From the NCBI GenBank assembly GCA_002693605.1, contig NZQO01000045.1, positions 1-17,458 of the forward strand: a stretch of 17,458 bases of DNA. Reading direction: 5' to 3'. Below, in pieces: positions 13,151 through 17,458 of this stretch (within the stretch, counting starts at the first letter, position 1; each line of letters begins with the position of its first letter). The DNA comes from Flavobacteriaceae bacterium. GTDB lineage: Bacteria; Bacteroidota; Bacteroidia; Flavobacteriales; Flavobacteriaceae. The notes under the pieces were generated by a model that was not told the origin of the DNA, did not search any database, and saw nothing but the letters and a program-made list of their open reading frames with translations. The translations under genes and the position numbers were made by a program.

Positions 13151-13459
13151 CTAGCGCATGGCCAGGCAGTCCAAGCCGTCGGTAAGCATATGGAACAAGA
13201 GTCCTACCGCAACGATGCGCGTGGGCCGGTAAAACAGCAGCAACACATAGGCGCCTATGGCCCAATAGCTGTGCAGGGGGTGAAACCCGATGCTGCACCG
13301 GTTTGGATCGAACAGCGGGGTGGCCAACAAATGGTCTGCGTCTACCAACATGGTAAGGAGCATGATTAGCCACGCTTTTTTCCAAATGGGCCGGAAGAAG
13401 AGCCACGCCAGGATACCGGGCGCGAGAAAGTGCAGGGAATAGTGTAGGATGGGATGCAT
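13151..13459 (-). CDS. DUF6122-like small membrane protein
   Basis: 102 residues with three or four hydrophobic segments (about 10-22, 28-40, 66-77 and 82-94). Conserved-looking polar residues lie at segment ends: H6 and H10, D40 and D42-H43 (LVDADHLL), H60 and H63 (GFHPLHS), H90 and D94 (LLFHMLTDGLD). This His/Asp pattern resembles the YdjM-like membrane-bound metal-dependent hydrolases, and the sequence fits the DUF6122 family common in Bacteroidota. Function unknown; a metal site in the membrane is an inference. It follows the sulfotransferase gene by 3 bases and is probably co-transcribed. Confidence 0.75.
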   Translation of the reverse strand: MHPILHYSLHFLAPGILAWLFFRPIWKKAWLIMLLTMLVDADHLLATPLFDPNRCSIGFHPLHSYWAIGAYVLLLFYRPTRIVAVGLLFHMLTDGLDCLAMR

Positions 13460-13462
13460 GGG

Positions 13463-14275
13463 TCAGGTTTTTGAAAATCCCCAGTCGCTTACATCGAAGC
13501 CATATTCTTCCTGAAAGCGCAGCATATCGTCCCGCAGCTTGTCGTGCACGCGGCTACGCTGGGCATCGGTGAGCTGTACCTTGGCAATGGGCCTGCCCCT
13601 TTTCAGCAGTCGTTTTCCCAACTGCTTCACGCTTTCGGGGAGAAAGGGCAACACGCCGCCCACCTTACTGCGCAAGGACCGCTCTACCTGTGCATCGATC
13701 TCGGTCTTGTTATGGATGCCGAAGTTGGAAGGGATATGCGAATCGCCCATACCCAAAAAGGCATACACCTTCAGCAGAACGGCTTTCGGGTCGCGCTGCA
13801 GCTGCCCAAAGTCGAGAATCAGGAAGTCTTCCTTCGGAAAAAACGAACGGTACTGCTGCAGTTGAAAATGGTACTTACTGATGGCTACCAGCGCATCTGC
13901 CTCGATAGTCTCGTTCCAGTACTCGAAGCGCGAGATAAAGTTGTGGTGCGACTCGATACGGTCAAACGGATTGCGCACAAGGTAGATAAACTTGGGCTGC
14001 AGGCCATAGTCGTAAATACGCTTGGGCACACCCTCGCGCATAGGGTACTTGGTATAGCCCGTCGAGGCGTCTAGCGCATAGGTGTGCGATTTGGTGAAGG
14101 GCTCAAAGACTTCGGCGTAGGGGCCCAACTCCCAATGCTGCGAAAAATATTCGGGTTCCTTGACCTTCGGAAGCGCAAAGGCCGGGTGGTCCTTCAAATA
14201 TTCGTATAAGGAGGTCGTGCCGCATTTCATGGCGCCAATGATCATGGCACTTTGCAAGGGAAAGGAATGTTCCAT
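13463..14275 (-). CDS. PAPS-dependent sulfotransferase
   Basis: 270 residues. The 5'-phosphosulfate binding loop is IIGAMKCGTTSLYEYL (12-27) and the 3'-phosphate motif is LVRNPFDRIESHHNF (99-113, with R101 and S109). This is the Sulfotransfer_1/heparan-sulfate type fold. It transfers sulfate from PAPS to a hydroxyl or amino group; the acceptor cannot be told from sequence and could be a polysaccharide, lipid or small molecule. No signal peptide is visible, so action in the cytoplasm or at the inner face of the membrane is likely. A perfect -7 element (14283-14290) sits 7 bases before the ATG. The gene lies between an aldehyde dehydrogenase and a DUF6122 protein; no PAPS synthesis genes are in the window. 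Confidence 0.9.
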   Translation of the reverse strand: MEHSFPLQSAMIIGAMKCGTTSLYEYLKDHPAFALPKVKEPEYFSQHWELGPYAEVFEPFTKSHTYALDASTGYTKYPMREGVPKRIYDYGLQPKFIYLVRNPFDRIESHHNFISRFEYWNETIEADALVAISKYHFQLQQYRSFFPKEDFLILDFGQLQRDPKAVLLKVYAFLGMGDSHIPSNFGIHNKTEIDAQVERSLRSKVGGVLPFLPESVKQLGKRLLKRGRPIAKVQLTDAQRSRVHDKLRDDMLRFQEEYGFDVSDWGFSKT

Positions 14276-14282
14276 ACTACGG

Positions 14283-14290
14283 CAAAGCTA
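14283..14290 (-). promoter_or_regulatory. Candidate -7 element for the sulfotransferase gene
   Basis: The minus-strand octamer TAGCTTTG matches TAnnTTTG exactly and lies 7 bases before the ATG at 14275. I see no clear -33 TTG and no Fnr-like box, so this would be a weak or otherwise activated promoter with a very short leader. Confidence 0.4.
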
Positions 14291-14297
14291 CGAAATT

Positions 14298-14321
14298 GAA
14301 CCGGACCCCCGGCCCAGGTTC
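14298..14321 (-). terminator. GC-rich hairpin after the aldehyde dehydrogenase gene
   Basis: Immediately after the TAA stop, the minus strand reads a 10-pair stem, arms GAACC(T)GGGCC and GGTCCGGTTC, with one bulged T and a GGG loop. Only the short run AATTT follows rather than a true T-tract, so it may terminate weakly or act as a processing or stability hairpin between the aldehyde dehydrogenase and sulfotransferase genes. Confidence 0.45.
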
Positions 14322-14322
14322 G

Positions 14323-15687
14323 TTAACTGAATCGCATAAGCCGCTTGATCCATTTCAGTTTCGATTTGGAGTACGGGGGATATTTCAGCGGTAGCTCGAA
14401 CCAGGTAGGCTTTTCCAAAATACTCTTTTGGTGTGAAAAAGCGTTGAAGCCAGCCTCGCCATGGTAACTTCCCATCCCGCTATGGCCCACCCCGCCAAAG
14501 GGCAGGTCGAGGTTGCTGATGTGCATAACGGCCTCGTTCACGGCCCCACCCCCAAAGGAGAGCGTGCCCAACACGTGGTGCTTTTTCTTTCGGCTCTTGG
14601 TAAAAACATAGCAGGAGAGCGGTTTGGGCAAGCAGGCAATTTGCCGCAGGGCATCGTCCAGCTTGGTATAGGTAAGTACGGGCAGGATAGGCCCAAAAAT
14701 CTCCTCCTGCATCACCGCATCATCAAAGGTTACGTGCTGCAACAAGGTAGGCTGTATATAGCGTTCTTCCCTATGGGTCCTGCCCCCGTAGTACACCTGT
14801 TCAGCATTGATGAGGCCTTTTAGCCGTTGGTAGTTGTCGTCATTGATGATTTGGACATAATTGTCGTGCTCGAAGGCGTATCTGGCATTTTCTATTTCTG
14901 TCTTGCAGGCCTCTAGGAAACGCATCGCTACCGATTCGTGCACCATGACATAATCGGGCGCTATGCAGGTCTGCCCGGCATTTAGGAACTTGGCCCACAC
15001 GAGCCGCTTGGCGGTCATCTTGAGATCGCAATCTTCCATAACGATGGCCGGGCTCTTGCCCCCCAACTCGAGGGTCACGGGGGTAAGGGTCTTGGCGGCC
15101 GCCTTGTAGACGATCTGGCCCACCTTGGTACTTCCGGTGAAGAAAATCTTATCGAACTCCTGTTCCAGCAGCGCGGTAGTCTCAGGCACGCCCCCTTCTA
15201 CGACCTTCAGGTAGGCGGGGTCAAAGGCATTGTTTAATAGCTTTGCCATAACCGAACTGGTATTGCCGGGCAGCTCGCTGGGTTTCAGAATAACCGTATT
15301 GCCCGCTGCCATAGCGGCAATTACGGGTGCCAGGGAGAGTTGGTAGGGGTAGTTCCAAGCGCCTATAACGAGGCAAACCCCCAAGGGTTCCTTGATGATA
15401 TAGCTCTTTCCGGGGAGGTTCATGAGTCCGGTGGAGACCGACGTGCGAGCGGCCCATTGTGACAATTGCTTGCGGGCTACCCGTATTTCATGGTAAAGTA
15501 AGTTCAGCTCGGTAACGTAGGTCTCGAACTCCGATTTCTTGAAATCATCGTAAATGGCATCGTACAGCAGTTCCTCGTGCTGTTTCAGCACGTCACGTAA
15601 CAACTTTAACTGTTTCTTTCGGAAGGAGATAGGCTTGGTAGCCTGGGTGTTGAAATAGGTACGTTGGGTTTCTACCAAGTGCTGCAT
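14323..15687 (-). CDS. Aldehyde dehydrogenase, class 3 / fatty-aldehyde type
   Basis: 454 residues, the length typical of class 3 aldehyde dehydrogenases (shorter than the roughly 490-residue class 1/2 enzymes). Active-site residues present are oxyanion N112 (GAWNYP), K135 (ILKPSE), glycine-rich GSTKVG (185-190), general base E207 (LELGGKSP) and nucleophile C241 (NAGQTCIAPDY), plus the EEIFGPILPV segment. It oxidises aldehydes, probably medium or long chain, to acids with NAD(P)+. No obvious N-terminal signal; the C-terminus ends in a basic, weakly hydrophobic stretch (LKWIKRLMRFS) that may associate with the membrane. Neighbours give no pathway. Start at 15687 (MQHLVETQRTYF) fits the family. 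Confidence 0.94.
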   Translation of the reverse strand: MQHLVETQRTYFNTQATKPISFRKKQLKLLRDVLKQHEELLYDAIYDDFKKSEFETYVTELNLLYHEIRVARKQLSQWAARTSVSTGLMNLPGKSYIIKEPLGVCLVIGAWNYPYQLSLAPVIAAMAAGNTVILKPSELPGNTSSVMAKLLNNAFDPAYLKVVEGGVPETTALLEQEFDKIFFTGSTKVGQIVYKAAAKTLTPVTLELGGKSPAIVMEDCDLKMTAKRLVWAKFLNAGQTCIAPDYVMVHESVAMRFLEACKTEIENARYAFEHDNYVQIINDDNYQRLKGLINAEQVYYGGRTHREERYIQPTLLQHVTFDDAVMQEEIFGPILPVLTYTKLDDALRQIACLPKPLSCYVFTKSRKKKHHVLGTLSFGGGAVNEAVMHISNLDLPFGGVGHSGMGSYHGEAGFNAFSHQKSILEKPTWFELPLKYPPYSKSKLKWIKRLMRFS

Positions 15688-15739
15688 AGTGGGGAACGCT
15701 TTCGGGTTTTCCTATAAAAATACCCCAAATACCCCCAAC

Positions 15740-15761
15740 TTTCTGTTAATTAAAACAGAAA
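15740..15761 (-). repeat. Perfect inverted repeat after the carboxypeptidase-regulatory-like gene
   Basis: Eight-base arms TTTCTGTT (15740-15747) and AACAGAAA (15754-15761) around a 6-base A/T loop, directly after the TAG stop of the minus-strand gene. It may be a weak terminator, although what follows on the minus strand is G-rich rather than a T-tract. It also lies just upstream of the aldehyde dehydrogenase gene, so an operator role is possible. Confidence 0.4.
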
Positions 15762-15762
15762 A

Positions 15763-16533
15763 CTAGTTGTTCTTGCCGCGGTTAAGCACCTTGTACTCCT
15801 CGTAGCACTCGCTAATGGCATCGAGTATTTGCAGGTCGTTTGCCGTACGCACAAAGTCCTTCGAGTAGTTGCAATTGTTGAGGATCTCGTCGATATCCAC
15901 CTTTTCCAGTTGCAGTACGGCCATGAGCGTCTCGCGGTCGTACTTGCTCTGCAGCAGGTTGCGTATCTCGTCGTCTTCCTTCATCTTCCGCAGCTTTCGC
16001 ATTTGCTGTGGGCGCTTGCCAAAGACGTTGTAGAGGAAGTCGGCCGGATTGAATATCGCGCTCAGCACCTTGCTCACGGCGCCGGGCTGTTGGCTGCCGC
16101 CCTCGTAGCCCGAGGAGAGCCCAGATATGCGATAGCGATAGTTCTCGTACACGGGTATAATACGCGCATCTACCTCGATATAGCCGGTTAGCTCGACAGG
16201 GCGTACCACGACCTCTTCCAGGGCAATGCCCATTTCGGTCATCTTCACCTTGATCTCGCCAAACTTTAGCCAGTCGTTGGTAACGCGAACGCGTATGGAC
16301 TTAAAGCCCAGGTAGCTAAAATACAGCGTATCGTTTACCGCCGCCCGAATTTCGAATTTACCCGATTCGGAAGAGGTGGTACCCACTACGCTGTTTAAGT
16401 TAACTATGTTTACGTTCTCCAGGGGCAAATCGGTAGCATCATTGAGCACCGTGCCCTCTATTTGGGTAGATTCCTGTGCCAGTAAGGGTACTGTGGCGCA
16501 CAGGAACAGGAATACAAATGCAATTTTTCTCAT
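15763..16533 (-). CDS. Exported carboxypeptidase-regulatory-like domain protein
   Basis: 256 residues from the ATG at 16533 (MRKIAFVFLFLCATVPLLAQ). A start at 16581 is possible in frame but would bury the signal peptide behind 16 extra residues. Signal peptide 1-20 ends in Ala-Gln, a usual Bacteroidota cleavage site. Residues about 24-112 are a CarboxypepD_reg-like beta-sandwich (IEGTVLNDATDLPLENVNI, then SSESGKFEI, TLYFSYLGFKS and ALEEVVV), as in the N-terminal part of TonB-dependent receptors, but no barrel follows. The rest (115-256) is charged and helical with no domain I recognise. It probably works in the periplasm or at the outer membrane. Confidence 0.85.
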   Translation of the reverse strand: MRKIAFVFLFLCATVPLLAQESTQIEGTVLNDATDLPLENVNIVNLNSVVGTTSSESGKFEIRAAVNDTLYFSYLGFKSIRVRVTNDWLKFGEIKVKMTEMGIALEEVVVRPVELTGYIEVDARIIPVYENYRYRISGLSSGYEGGSQQPGAVSKVLSAIFNPADFLYNVFGKRPQQMRKLRKMKEDDEIRNLLQSKYDRETLMAVLQLEKVDIDEILNNCNYSKDFVRTANDLQILDAISECYEEYKVLNRGKNN

Positions 16534-16603
16534 AGCAATGGGTAGGTAAATGTACATAAATAGACGCAATTTTCCTTCCAATGTTTCAATTGCCAGCTAA
16601 AAA

Positions 16604-17458
16604 TTACCCGTTTCTACGTCTGCGGCCACCGGTTCCCTTCTTGTCGGGACGGTCGGTCCTGCGACGGCTCTTGCCTTTGAAACTTGGCTTATCGCCTCCA
16701 AAATCGCGACTGCGCTTTTTGAAGCCGCCCTTGCCCTTACCACGTCCGCCAGACTTTCCGCCGCCCTTGGTGCGGCCCTCCTTGGAAATTTCCACGGAAA
16801 TCTTACGGCCATCGAGGGTAAAATCGTCAAATACGCCTGTTACCAGATCGGAGTGCTTTGCATCGGTATTGAAGAAGGAGAAGCTGTCATGCACATCTAC
16901 GTGGAAGACATCGTCCTGCCCCAACTGCAACAGGTCGCGAAGGAAATCCTTCAGGCTCTGCCAGTTGAAATCGTCGCGCGTACCAAGGTTGATGAAGTAG
17001 CGCAGGCTGTCGGCAGTCTTTGCCTCAGACATATCGCCGCCCGACACGTTCAGGTCCTTCGATTTCTTATAGTAATTATAGAAGCGGGTAAACTCTACCG
17101 AGAACACCTTCTTGATCAGCTCTTCCTTCGAGAATTCCTCCAGTACCTCGGTAATATTGGGCAGGTAGGGCCCTATCTCTGGATTGATCTTGGTCTCCTT
17201 GATGCTGTTGGCCAAGTGGAACAGCTGCACCTCGCAGATTTCCATTCCCGAGGGAATTTCCTTGCGCTCGAAGCTCTTCTGTATAATTTTCTCTATCTGC
17301 TTGATCTTGCGCGCCTCGCTCTTGGAAACGATGACCATAGACACGCCCGTTTTCCCCGCGCGACCGGTACGGCCACTACGGTGGGTATAAGTTTCGATCT
17401 CGTCGGGCAACTGGTAGTTGATAACGTGGGTAATGTCATCGACATCGATGCCCCGCGC
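16604..17458 (-). CDS. DEAD-box RNA helicase with DbpA-like domain (5' part outside window)
   Basis: Partial gene; about 284 C-terminal residues are visible and the N-terminal RecA domain lies beyond 17458. The visible part begins in helicase motif V ([20 protein letters not shown]) and contains motif VI ([14 protein letters not shown]). After a helical linker comes a DbpA-like RNA-binding domain ([19 protein letters not shown] through [15 protein letters not shown]). The last 50 or so residues are a basic, disordered Gly/Lys/Arg tail ([14 protein letters not shown] and RRRTDRP). This matches the broad DEAD-box family of Bacteroidota that unwinds structured RNA in ribosome assembly, decay or cold adaptation. 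It is followed after 70 bases by the exported-protein gene. Confidence 0.93.
   Translation of the reverse strand, partial: ARGIDVDDITHVINYQLPDEIETYTHRSGRTGRAGKTGVSMVIVSKSEARKIKQIEKIIQKSFERKEIPSGMEICEVQLFHLANSIKETKINPEIGPYLPNITEVLEEFSKEELIKKVFSVEFTRFYNYYKKSKDLNVSGGDMSEAKTADSLRYFINLGTRDDFNWQSLKDFLRDLLQLGQDDVFHVDVHDSFSFFNTDAKHSDLVTGVFDDFTLDGRKISVEISKEGRTKGGGKSGGRGKGKGGFKKRSRDFGGDKPSFKGKSRRRTDRPDKKGTGGRRRRNG

Noticed and set aside
13544..14074. Plus-strand open frame (176 codons) opposite the sulfotransferase
   Set aside because: Antisense to intact PAPS-binding motifs; composition not protein-like.

Overview
The window looks like chromosomal DNA of a member of the Flavobacteriia (phylum Bacteroidota). 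The support is indirect: several promoters carry the Bacteroidota -7 element TAnnTTTG, leaders are short with weak ribosome binding sites, one lipoprotein has a Ser-Cys lipobox, there is a CarboxypepD_reg-like surface protein, and the protein sequences are of this style. There are no mobile elements, CRISPR arrays, rRNA or tRNA genes that I can see, and no gene-free stretch longer than about 140 bases. Two genes are cut by the window edges: the beta-CASP nuclease on the left and the DEAD-box helicase on the right.

Left half (1-8163) and 11375-12548: a stress/dormancy island. Reading on the minus strand, three two-domain universal stress proteins (USPs, 4477 to 1901) run without internal promoters into an ATP-cone/Mrr-type nuclease fusion (1027-1896) and an overlapping metallo-beta-lactamase/beta-CASP ribonuclease (1-1040). 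A fourth USP (4848-5681) has its own promoter. Upstream of it lie a receiver-Crp/Fnr fusion regulator (5821-6870) and a PAS sensor histidine kinase (6931-8163). A ribosome hibernation factor plus a fifth USP form another unit at 11375-12548.

The strongest signal in the window is regulatory. The promoters of the USP/nuclease operon, of the lone fourth USP and of the HPF-USP unit each carry an Fnr-like palindrome, TGAY-N4-RTCA. In all three the palindrome centre lies exactly 29.5 bases upstream of a perfect TAnnTTTG -7 element, which is the geometry of a class II activator centred near -41.5. A fourth copy lies in the divergent promoter region of the sensor kinase. The kinase PAS domain keeps a His/Arg pair spaced as in the haem pocket of FixL. 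I infer a self-contained oxygen- or redox-responsive circuit: kinase to receiver-Crp/Fnr activator to USPs, hibernation factor and two nucleases. In content it is a Bacteroidota counterpart of the mycobacterial DosR dormancy regulon.

Centre (8263-11243, plus strand): a TerB-like small protein, a DUF3298-like lipoprotein, thioredoxin, deoxyribose-phosphate aldolase (deoC) and purine nucleoside phosphorylase (deoD). The last three are overlapping or closely packed and suggest deoxynucleoside salvage.

Right part (12676-17458): rlmH on plus converges on a minus-strand run made of a DUF6122-type membrane protein, a sulfotransferase, a fatty-aldehyde-type aldehyde dehydrogenase, a carboxypeptidase-regulatory-like exported protein and a DEAD-box RNA helicase with a DbpA-like domain and a basic Gly/Arg/Lys tail. 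These look like ordinary housekeeping or accessory genes.
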